Source: Trichoplusia ni (lineage: Eukaryota; Arthropoda; Insecta; Lepidoptera; Noctuidae). From it: a DNA stretch of 64,000 nucleotides. The position numbers and the translations under genes are program-made. The first letter of the stretch is position 1. The number at the start of each line of letters is the position of its first letter. The notes beneath the pieces are model-generated. The model did not search any database, was not told the origin of the DNA, and worked only from the letters and a program-made list of their open reading frames with translations. The DNA lies in the NCBI RefSeq assembly GCF_003590095.1, contig NC_039500.1, positions 4,030,001-4,094,000 of the forward strand, in the 5' to 3' direction. This document shows, piece by piece, positions 23,801 to 35,800 of this stretch.

Positions 23801-26800
23801 TTTTCCTCCGTCCGGGCGTTTTCACACTGGGTTTTTTAGTCGGTAAGAGTCCGGACTCTTATCGGCTAAAATCCCCAGTGTGTCTCTTCGCACGCGGAGC
23901 CACGGGATTCCAAATTTTTAGATACCTAGCCTTACAAATTGCTGGCGGTCAGGTAGGTAGTCAGCTAGGAATCGAATTAAGTTTGGGCAGGATACAATGG
24001 CACTGCATTTCTTTAGCAAAAGAATACTTATGTGATATGGTCTTCAGATAATGTTCGTGGAGCCGGCGGAGTCTTACAGCAAGGTGGACAACTGGCCGCC
24101 GGAGTCCGAGCGCGCGCTCACCTACAGGATCTGCTGCGAGGCGCCGCTGCTCAAGACCACGCTGCTGAAGATCGTCTACATCGGACTCTCCAAGGTGATA
24201 CCGACATAATGGTTTATCCTTACTCATATATTATATGAGTGCGAAAGTAACTCTGTCTGTCGACAGACAGACAGAGTTACTTTCGCACTCATTTCGTTCA
24301 CGATGTACGATTCCTACTTCATTCGAAATACGATGAAGACTAATTTAATGCGAAAAAAAGAGGCTGAAAGGCGGTATATATCTTTTTATGGAATGTATCG
24401 TAATTCTAGTGACTGCATTAATCACCGTTCTCTTTACATCACAATCCCCAGGAGATCCCCATATCCCCCGCGGAGGTGTTCGAGCTGGTGGAGCAGCTGG
24501 TCCGCCGCGCCTGCGCGCTGCCGGCCGAGGAGAACCCGCTGCAGGTGGACAACCTGGAGGTCGCCAACTTCATCTTCGAGCTGTGTCAGTTCAACCCCCC
24601 CGATAATATCTCTCTGCCGCCAGGGTGAGGGACTTTGAGATATTATTAGCATGTAGTTTTATATACATAGTTTATAGGGACTTAAATGAGATTTTCTTAT
24701 CATATCTGCAAAAGGGAAATGTTTGTATGACATTTGAAAATGAACCTTAAAACCATCGCCATTAAGTGCATTTTAATTTTCGAGAATTTATATGTTATAT
24801 AAATCGAAGATTTCAAGTTCATTTTTCAATTTCATTTCAAACCAAATAAAGTTCGGAATGGTGAAATTCTATTGGAACCAGATCCCCTCGTAGGGCAAGC
24901 GATCCTCGAAGGTTTGTCCTGAGTCAGTTATGGGTGTCTCTTGTATGTTTGTGAAACCGCCTGCGACACAAGGATTAAATTCCAAAATTCGGGAGAGGTT
25001 TTATTTAGCAACTGAAAAGTGCTGAAGCTTAGTATATATGAATACAATATTATCGTCACAGCTACACCCCGCCGCCGCTGGCCATCACGTCGCTGTACTG
25101 GCGCGGCTGGCTGCTGCTGGTCATGCTGGCCGCGCACAACCCGCTGCAGTTCGCCGAGCGGGCCGCCGCCACCTACCCCACGCTCAGGGCGCTCATCGAG
25201 ACATGTATTACTACGTAAGTATACACTGTGACCTTGTATGAGCTATGGTTTATCTAAATAGGTTCCTCCTTCTGTTTAGGTACTTGAAATAGTAAATAAT
25301 CTTAGTGTTGGTGAGTCTTTTGGTCTAAAAATTCAGTTTATAGTTAAATGCGAATAAAAATCTAGAGTAAAATTGCAGGCTTGTTGTATAGTACCAATGT
25401 ATTTAGTATAATCTTGAAAAAAAGCCAAAAAGGTTACAAGAGGTATTCCTCCCTCTATCTGTAAGTAATATGTTGAATATAGTATAAATTTGTAATTATT
25501 GTATGCCTAAATGGCCTGATTGTGGTACTGCATCATTATTATTTAACACCTGTAACCTATTAAATAAACACAATAAAGCTATTTGACTTTGACTGTTGAC
25601 GCAAACACAGCAATATTATTAACTTAAGCGTAACAGAATTCCCACTACAATAGTTAACTATTGATTAATTAACTGACAGTCCTTTGTGATGTAACTGGTA
25701 TGTTTTGTGGCCAGCAAGCCGAGTATCGAGTGGACCACGAGCTCGGCGGCGGAGGCGGAGCGCGCGGAGGCCGAGCGCGCCGCCATCCTGCAGCTGGAGA
25801 CACACCTGGCGGCCGCCAGCAACGCCAAGCTGCCCGTCACGGAACACTCCTCCAGGCTGCTCAGCCAGGTAATTATCAAAACATGTCAAAATCAAATCAG
25901 AAGTCACTAATTCAAATTAGGCTACTAAGTAGTGCTTTTTGGTGGTCAGGTTACATTGGACTGCTGTTCAGGTCCGCCCACCTTTCACCGCTTCCTAAGG
26001 CTCTTGCTGTGAGAGAAGAAACGGTGCAACAAACTCCCAAGCAGCACGCTGTCTTATCGTGCTGTGTTTTCTATACATCAGTTATTTCTTTTGAAGACTT
26101 GTTCCAAACCTTACCATTTTTGATAATCTCTGCCATACACATTCTTGAGTACATTAACAAAATTTCAAGTTCGTCAATTTAAAACTGTTAGCTATTGAAA
26201 TTTAGTCGCTTCGCTAGAACAGAGCAGAGTGTCAACAGTCACTAATCAAAGATTCAAATTAAGAAGAAAAATAATGGCCTTACTTCCTTTGTGTGAAATG
26301 GAAGAGAGGCCTTTGCCATATGAACTATGTAACATTAACTTTATTCTGATTGATTTACTTCCATCAGCTGACGACTCTGGAGCCGCTGGGCCCGGCGCGC
26401 AAGCCCCCGCAGGCGGTCATCGACTCGCTGCAGTCGCTGAGCAGCCAGATGCGGCTGGGCAAGCTGCTGTGCCGCCAGCCCGCGCTGCTGCTGGACCTGG
26501 TGGAGAGGCACGGGACCCGCCGCGCCATGCCCTGGCTGCATCAGCTGCTCAAGCAGGACCAGCTTGAGCTCAGGTAATTATAATAACTTTAGTTCTTTAA
26601 GAAAAAGGCGAAAGAAATACTTAAAATTACAATTTGGTAGATATTGTTTCTTTGCACCGACAAAATTTGTTTACTCCGAAAACTTAGGAACCTGCATCTA
26701 TCTATGTTGGATAGTTATCAAACTTTCTACAGCTTAATATTTATTGTTTGAGATAGGTTAAGGTCCATTAGAAAGAAGTTACAGTTGTAGACATGAACGA

Positions 26801-29800
26801 GCTCTTCCATAATTCGTTGCTGTCATCTCTCAGTACTGTGTTGTATAAGTATTTTTAATGAGTTGAATGTATTGAGAACAAGGGTCATGTTATATTTGTT
26901 GACTCATGAGGGATTCAAAATAAATGTTTTATTGTATTATCTTTATATTTTTATTGTAATAGAACATTAATTTAATTGGCGGTTGAATACTCGCTTTGTT
27001 TTATCGCTTAGAGATGTCGCCACCGTCTTTACCGCTAAACATCCAGCAGCGCACTATTTGCCGCGCTGTTACGGTAGACGGCGTTATTAATTACCAACCT
27101 TGCGGCCCGCAGCGTGTTGCCGGTGCAGTGCCTGTGCGAGTTCCTGTCGGCGGGCGGGGGCGGGGGCGGGGGCGGGGGCGGGGAGAGCGGCAAGGCGGGC
27201 GAGCTGTGCGCGCACCTGCGGCGCACGGTGGCGGCGGCGGCGGCGGGCGCGCGCGCCGTGCTGCACTACTACCTGCAGCGCCTCGCGCACGCGCACGCGC
27301 CCACGCGCGCCTCCGCCAACAGGGTACGCACACCTATTACTGCTGTGCTACATCCAACACTCGTGATGGACCTATCTCAGCATATGTGCCAGCAATCTTT
27401 TAAAGTAGGAATAGATGGGTCATATAGAGATGGTGATCACATAACGGTAGCCAGCGGAAGGTCCAAGGCCGACTCAGAAAGTGATGACGTGATTCAAGAA
27501 TCAAGGAGGAGCGGATTAATTAATCGCGGCAAGATATATTTGGAGATCTTTTTCCAGCAGTGGAACACTGCAGGACTTGAATTACTTACTTTTGTTAGTC
27601 AGTGTTAAAAACGTTTTACAAACCTCCAATTTGCTTGTAGGGTCTCAAACTGGTGCTCCAGCCGGTAGACACGGAGACGGTCGAAGCTGATTTTAGCGCT
27701 GAAGTAAGCCCTGAGTAAGTATAAATAAAGCTGAATTTCCATTTCACATTATTTTTCATATAAATCATTGAAAAAAGTTGACACACGCAACATTTCAATT
27801 ATTTGTTTCGCCGGATCAGACCATCTCACACACAACTAAAATTAATTATACGGAATATGAGAGGATTACAACAAACTGTCTGTATTCAGGGAGTGGCTGG
27901 AGCTGCTGTGGTCGCTGCCTCACTGGGAGGCGGTCCGCGAGGAGGTGGTAGTGCGAGTGCGGGCGGCCTGCATCGTGGAGTGCGTGCCTACGCACGTGGC
28001 CGCATACATCGCCTTCCTCGCCAAGTACGTCGCGCACACGCCCGGGCACGACCATGCCGACCTCGTGCTGGTGAGGACCTCAAAATGTTAGGGTGTACTT
28101 TAAGGACGGTAGCGGTGGGGCTGAGGGACGGGGAGCGCGCAATGTGCTTGTTATATACTAGGGATGTTAGACCCGTGACTGGGTATTGTTTTTGTTAAGC
28201 TTAAACACCTAAAATAACTCACAACTGATTGTCACTATAAAATACGTGAATCGTCTAGCCAGACCGCCTATGCTACGCGGTCTTCTAAAAAGATATCACA
28301 ATTAGTAACTCTTTAGAACTTAATAAAAAAGAATTAATCAGTAAGTTAAAGCCAATAATGTTAAGATAGGCTAATTAAGGGAGTGAAATTCTCATTTTGA
28401 TGGACACCTTATTAAAAAAACATTGTCCAAAAGTATACAGCTATAAGTTGGTGTCGCTTTGCTCCAGGACCTGTCGCAGGTGATCATGGAGCGGTCGACG
28501 GTGATGAACAGCGTGCTGGGCACGGGCGAGCGCGCGGACGAGCTGCACGAGCCGCAGCGCGCGCAGCATCGCGCACTGCACGCGCTCACGCAGATCATGT
28601 ACGACTACCTGCAGAAGGTGAGCTAGTAATACGGAGATGTTTTGATAAATGATGTAGGTGAAGTTTAGCTCTGAAGCACTTATGCCTGGAGTTTTAATTT
28701 CGTTAACAAAATCTTTGTATTCAATTTATGAATGTGTTAATGCATGTTAGGGGTAGCTAATATTAAATGGGGAAGAATTAGGAAATAAAAGTTTTTATTC
28801 ACATAAAAATACAGTTTAACATAAATGTAACCTGACGCCTGTGCTAGGCTTAAAGCCTGTGTTACAGGAGCCAGTGTCTTCGCACGCTGCGGTTATAATA
28901 TATGTCTTAATACTCTTAGTATTAACACTATAGACAGATTAAGAAAGAAAAAATCTGAATCTTCCTGTTTAGTTTTAAGTTGTCTTCTGTCCCAGTCTAC
29001 TACGAATTTCTTTAGTGGTTGGCTTCCAGTCTCACCGGACTCAGTTGCGTAATGAACGTGTATGTTTAGGTCCGCACGAGCGGGCCGCCGCCGGTGGTGG
29101 CGGAGGCGGGCGAGGGCGCGGGCGCGGGCGCGTCGGGCGGCTGGGGCTTCGGCGAGCGGGTGCTGCTGCACTGGCCCAGCGGCCGCTACGCGCGCCTGCA
29201 TCTGCTGGTCGCGCACGCCTACCTCAAGCTGCTCTGCGCGGGACCCTCCATATGTAAACACCTACTGGATTTTGTTGAGCAAATGTAGAAGTTGTTAAAT
29301 ATCAAAAAGTTTCAAGCGTCGATCACATGGTCTATCACAGTCTAGACAGTAATCTAGCACGTTTGAGGCGTAGAGCGGCATCACTCTACTGCAAAATACT
29401 GTTTTCAGAAGTGGCTTCCAGTGAACATTATCTGTTGCGAAACATGTTGCATATAGATGTATATATGCGCAGTATACTGCACATGCTCAACATTATTCAC
29501 AACATCGCAAAGTTATCCGATGGCACGCAACTCGTTATGTTTATCAATATTATTTTAGTGTATTGTATACAAATAACATATATTGCGCAATCTATCACGC
29601 AGATCTATCAAACCTTGCGTTGCAGAATTGCGATATGTAATTAATTACATTAAATGCCTGTACCAGATGACACCAACCAAGAGATGTACTCGTGGCTCCA
29701 GTCGGTGTGGGTGGGCAACGACGCCCCGCAGGCCTTCAACGTGGACAGCGACGAGGAGGCGGTGCTGCTGCCGGACTGGCTGCGGCTGCACATGGTGCGC

Positions 29801-32800
29801 TCGGCCAGGCCCGCGCTGCTGGAGGCCGGCATGAGGGCGCTGCCCGCCGCCAAGCTCGCGCTCTTCATACAGACCTTCGGGATGCCCGTGGCCTCCATGA
29901 GGTAACCTCAGCCTACTTTTTATTTTCCGGAGTGAAAATAAAAATGCAAATGCAATGATTTCAACCAATGTCGAGGGCATGGCGTGAGGATATGTCGCAC
30001 CTCCACCGACTAAAAACACCCCGAGCCTCTTCTACTGCTTTAGCCAGAGTCACGGGATCGCTCTGGCTCTGGGTGAACCTCAGCGTACTGGCTGCCCAAT
30101 TATTCGGTCTCACTATATGATATTATTATTAACTGGGCTCTACGGTAGTTAGACCGTATTCTATTATGTCCACACCTACATCCCGCTTCCAAAGCTCGTG
30201 TGATCAAAACTAGTAAGGAAGTCACAAAAAAGATTTTGCAATAGACTGGTAAATATCACTAAGTCGGTTTGGTCTAGTGATATTTAACATTTGGCGCAGA
30301 GCAGTCAAAAATATTATTCTATATAATACTGAATAATAATACGTGTTCCAACTTGTCCCAGCGCGCTGCTGAACGCGCTGGACGCGTGCTCGGCGGGCGC
30401 GGTGGTCCGCCTGGGCGTGGAGCGGAACTACATGGCGCAGCTGCTGCTCGTGCAGCGCGCGCGCGGGGCCACCGGCGGACACGCCTTCGCGTCCACGCTG
30501 CGCCTGCAGCCGCCCACCTACATGCCTGGTAATACACACTATACGAACCTTGTAATAAAGATCTAATTTCAATGTGTGTAAATGTCCTTTCACTCCTAGG
30601 TTGAGGAGGTCAGATAGGCAGTCGCCCCTTGTAAAACACTGCTAATTAGCTCAATCCGGTCACTGGACCGGACTGGAAGCCGACCCCAACATAGTTGGGA
30701 AACGGCTAGGATCATGATGATGATCTCATGTGTAAAGTATTTCAACCAATTTTTAAGACTCTTTGTCTTTGTGAAAAAAATAAATTTGCTTACTATTATT
30801 TTTTCACATGAGTTAAAATATTTGTACATATCTAAAAAGCCGCTCAAATATTGATATTTAAATGGGCTGCCATAAGTGCTCTTCGCAACACAAAGAGAAA
30901 AAACTTTTCAGGCATTGCTATTTCATAGCAAATTTGAATGCTAGATAAAATGACTCTTGTAGCATCAATCAAGAGAGTAGTTGAAGAGTCAGTATTTGTT
31001 GTCCAGATGACACTTTGTTCGCGGAGAAGGAGCTCCCGATGGAGGCGGAGGACGACTGGGGCAGTTCCGCGGTGATGGCGCCGCTGCAGCTGGAGCTGGT
31101 GAGCCCGCTGCTGTCATCCATCTTCACCGCCGCCAACAGCTTCCACGGAGACCTGGATACAGCCTTCACTCAGCTTATATCTGTAAGTTCATATTGATGT
31201 TCCTTTACCAAGAGAGACTGTTTATATACTTAAAATAAGTGGCGGTAATGAAGAATAATTTCTGTAAAACATTAATATTTTTATCATGAAGTTGAGTTTT
31301 ATTGTTAATTAGACATTTTAAACAGTTTTTATCGCAAGCCTTTTGTAAATATGTCGTATGTATGTGAAATATGTCGTGAGTATGTATACTACTTATTCAC
31401 ATTACATTTCATTACATTACAAACTAGATACTGCTCTCAAATTGCAAATAGATGTTGTACGGTTAGCAAACTCGGTAGATTACAAAAGACCTCGTGGCCC
31501 CGGTCCTCTATTAGCCACAGATAGGGCTATCAATGGATGAATATATTTTTTTCGTTTCCACTGTCGTGTGTACATAATAGTAGGTAATGATTGATGTTTC
31601 GTGTGTATGGTCCAGTTGATATCGGCGGAGGTGAGTGCGGGCCGCGGCGGCGGCGGCGCGGGCCCGTACGTGGCGGGCTGCGCGGCGTGGCTGCGCGAGC
31701 TGGCGGGCAGCGCGGGCGGCGCGGCGGGGCTGGCGCGCCGGCCCGCGCACGCCGCGCCGCTGCTGCGCGCGCTGCTGCCGCTGCCCGACACGAGGCTCAT
31801 GCAGGTACGTTCCATCAAATACCCTCCACTAGATAGTATCAGGCACTCCATTGAACGCCGTTACGTCATGAGGCAGGATCTGACATATCACGGATGATCA
31901 TGGATGAGCTTGCACCATCAATTTTTTTTTCACTTTTTTCCTTTTTATAGTGATTCAAAATGTGTTTTTTTGCCCCATTCTTGAAAATACTATTTTTTTT
32001 TATGGGATACGATCCTGGCCTTTGAGCAAGAACCACTTATCGTGAAAAAGACTTGGCAATTTCATAAATATTATCATCCACCGCCTTTGTCCTCTCACTA
32101 CTCGGCATAGGCCTCCTCTTTCTCATGCCAAGTACTACGGCACTGTGCCAGCTTTATCCAACCAGACAACTTATTCTCACGAATTCTTAACGACATATCA
32201 TACTAAAAAACAAGTCCTAAAAACATTAAGTAATGCCTCTAATATGTCTGTAGATCGCGGACACGCTCCTGATGCAGTGCAAGCTGCTGACGGGCCCGGT
32301 GGTGGACGTGCTGCGCGCGATGTCGCAGAACTGCAGCAGCACCCTCAAGCAGGAGCTGGGCGCGCACGTGCCGCCGCACGCCACCAAGCAGCAGCTCATC
32401 GCGCGTCAGTATACATACGACTACTGAGGAGAGTCACTCAAATAGACAATATCAGTTTCAGAACTTTTTAATCACAATTGTTAGAAAGATAACCTCTTTA
32501 TTGTGAACTACATAGGAAAGCGTTTATCATAATTCATATTGTCATCTGCCAGTTCTAAAACTTCCAATTAAAATTAACAAGTTGGATCTTATCTGACAAA
32601 TAGCATTATCTAAAGCTAGCTGCAAAAAAAAATAAGTTAATCTTTAATCTACTTAATCTCATCTCCCTAATAGTATTAAAGCAGAGGCACCTAGTTACTG
32701 GTTTCTAAGACTGAAGCTCTCATCTTCACTGTTTATCTTCTATTTTACTAAGAAAAGTCTTTAGTTAACTTCCAACCTTATAACCATCAGTGTTGGAGTC

Positions 32801-35800
32801 AGCATCGCCGAGCACGCTGGAGGCGCTCGGCAACCGCATCATCAGCAGCCAGGACACGCGGCTTATCGTGGACGTCATCACACACATCCTGGAGAAGAAC
32901 CAGGAGGGGCACTACGAGTCTAATGTGAGTGAAACTGATATACGAAATGCGACTCTACACTGCCTACAGTAAGATCTACATTCACATGCAGGTAAAGAAA
33001 AACGTGCGCGTCTCGTATCGCTGGATGTAAGTGGTACATTAAAATATCCTCATGACTATTACTTTCTCTCCAGTCTGTACTCTTAGTACAGTCCTCGTAC
33101 ACCGCTATCAGTTGCACCGGCGCCGGAACACGTCGCTTCACGTAGTGGTTTATCCTCTCGTAAGGAGTTAATGGCGTCGATTCATCATTAATTATTTACC
33201 GCAAAGTAGTCACAAGCAGCATGCTGCAAGCTTTGAGAAAACCGATTCCAGGATTAGGAGTAAAATTAACGAGAAATGTATTAAAATTGCAATTTTTATT
33301 TAAAATTTTGAGGTCTCAATTGACCCTCTCAATTATCGGCAAGTTAAAATCTTCCTCTTATAGTTAAACATACTTGTTCACAGTCAGCTAAGAATGTTAA
33401 CGCTTGATCTGTATCTCGCCTCTCATGGCCTTCACAATTTTGACTTGTAATATAATATTATGTTGTTAATGTCTCAGGTAAAGTACGAGGACGGTGTATC
33501 GGGCCCGGTGCACGTGTTCTCCCGCGGCGGGCTCGGCTGCGGCCTGCTGCTGGACTGGATGTCCGAGCTGCAGCGGGAGGCGCTCGGGCCCAGCGACCAG
33601 AGGCAGCGGCAGGTTAGCACGACAACTTCATATTAAGCTTTACTGTACTTTATCATTTTTGATTAGGTTTAGGAATTAGTGTTACTTGGTGGTTAAAGCT
33701 GCGTCACTCTCGAGGTTTTGCCATATTACAGTCAGGACGACATTTTATATATGTTGTTGGTATCACGAAATATGTCGTGTCGGCCTAATTTTGATAGTTA
33801 GGTAATAAGGATGGCCGTATTTAAAACACAAATCGATACGATAAACAAATTCTTAATCACATGAAACGTTCTGGCGACTATTACTTAGTACTACGATGTA
33901 TTGGTTTTCGGGAGATCCTATAACACGTTACCTGTGTTCGAGAAACCATGCAAGCTGAGGTAGAACCACTTTTCGCACATAAAATAAACTACGAAATTTT
34001 TGATGCTTCATTTTCAAAAACTATCATAGAAGTGGTTATATCAATTTATTTTGTTTAAATTCAGATGCAGCTCATGTTCCGTGCTGGCAACGCCCCCTGG
34101 CGGCCGCTGCTGGTGACGCTGCTGGCACACCGCGCGTCCTGGAGGACCCTGCACTACTGCCTCACCACGCTGCTGCAGCCGGAGGGGTGAGATACAGTCT
34201 CGAAATAAGATATGAAATAATAATAGGAAATCTGATTTTTCGTATTGAAAAATACACCTTGTGCCAAACACTTAAGATTGATTTTTGAAAATGAATTCTG
34301 CTTCTGTTAATTTGTTATGTACAATTTTAATATGGGTACAAGGATTAGCATCATCATCGTTATTTCGTTGTCTCTAGTGGCTGGTCTCCGAGTGCGGTCC
34401 TAGACTTCGCGGAGACCCTGACCGAGAGTCCGCGTGTGTGGCAGGGCCGCGACAAGACCACGCCCAAGCATTACGTGCCCGACGACACGCTGCGGTTGGA
34501 TCATAAGCAGGTAACCATCGGCACCACTGCTATTTTTCAATTACTTAGTGGGATAATGTGATTGTAGTAAATGTCTCATAGGAAAATCGAATATTCGATA
34601 GCTAATCGATGACTTCGTAGTGCTTTAGAAAAGACTACATAGAAAATAGTTGAGTTCCAAAAGAGTTCGAGGTTTATAAGATACCTCTTGATTATGTTCC
34701 CTGTGTTACTATTAGTGTATTATCGCGGCAAGTTTAAACACTTATTTTTTCATACACTTCTTTTTTTTATTTTGACTGTGAATACAGAAGCGAATGTTGA
34801 TTTTGTGGTAATAAAGTTACATTAGTATAACTAGTTTTAAAAATGTAACATGTCTGCGTGTAGCTGGAGGTGCTGGTCCGCTACGTGTCGGAGGAGGCGC
34901 GGCAGACGGAGGCCGCGTCGGGCCCGGAGGCGGCGCGGCGGCGCGCGGACTCCCGCCTGGCGCTGCTGCTGCGCTGCGCGCCCGCCCGCCCCGCGCTGCT
35001 GGCCGTGGCCCGGGCGGCGCAGCAGCACGACCCGCTGCTGCTGCTGCTGCTCTACATGAAGGTACGCACGTGACATCATACTGGTCTACTCAGAAAAGAA
35101 GCATTAAATTTGCACACGTATATGAATCATGTTCAATAAGTCACCACTAGATGTCGCCAACTATACAATGTGTTCTACGTATGTGTCGTGTCGCAGGTGC
35201 CGAAGATCCTCCGGCTGCTGGTGCAGAGCGGCGGGCGCGGGCAGGCGGGCGGGGGCGCGCTGTGCGGGCTGGGGGGCGCGGGGGGCGCGCTGGGGGGCGC
35301 GGGGGGCGCGCTGCGGGGCGCGGCGGCGCGCTCCACCAGCGCCACGGACCGCGTGTCGCACGCGCTGCTCACCGCCATCGCCGCGCCACACCCGCACTCC
35401 AAGGACCACGCGCAGAAGTACGTAGACCGTAACCAAAAGCAAATTATCATATCGGAAATAAACACAGATTGATAACGCCTACAGATTAGCCCTTTTACAA
35501 GCTTTTACCAATTTTTTTAAATTAGTATTTATTACCAACAGAATGTTCAAATGCTGAGCTAGGACTCCCCACTTTTTTCCATTTGCCTTCCACGCGATTT
35601 AGTCACGGTTTATTGATACACGGAAGCAAATGCATTAACCAAAACAACAGGCTTCCTATATTGCATTTTGTAGAATATATGTTTGTTCATGATATTTTGT
35701 ATTGTCCCAGGTTGTGGCGCATGGAGGCGGACGTGCGCGGCGTGTGGTCGCGCGTGGGCGGCGCGGGGTCGCGCGCGCTGGGGCTGGCGGCGGCCCTGCT

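Larger units (their letters stand above)
24048..30528 (+). other. IntS1: IntS1 exons 11-22 (central part)
   Basis: Coding exons: 24048-24194, 24452-24624, 25062-25214, 25715-25868, 26368-26573, 27113-27323, 27641-27714, 27890-28070, 28468-28617, 29070-29253, 29667-29901, 30362-30528. All have GT-AG borders and compatible phases. Landmarks are [12 protein letters not shown] (exon 11), [16 protein letters not shown] (12), [16 protein letters not shown] (13), [19 protein letters not shown] (14), [10 protein letters not shown] (15), [10 protein letters not shown] then ten glycines (16), [16 protein letters not shown] (19), [20 protein letters not shown] (21) and ERNYMAQLL (22). Third codon positions are almost all G or C. 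Confidence 0.93.

Noticed and set aside
27035..27608. Several open frames on both strands in the GC-rich stretch near 27 kb
   Set aside because: Only the frame joining exon 15 to [10 protein letters not shown] matches IntS1. The others arise from the GC-rich, stop-poor composition.
28200..28290. Possible tRNA-like fold (gtctagccagaccgcctatg)
   Set aside because: No acceptor stem or T-loop consensus could be found.
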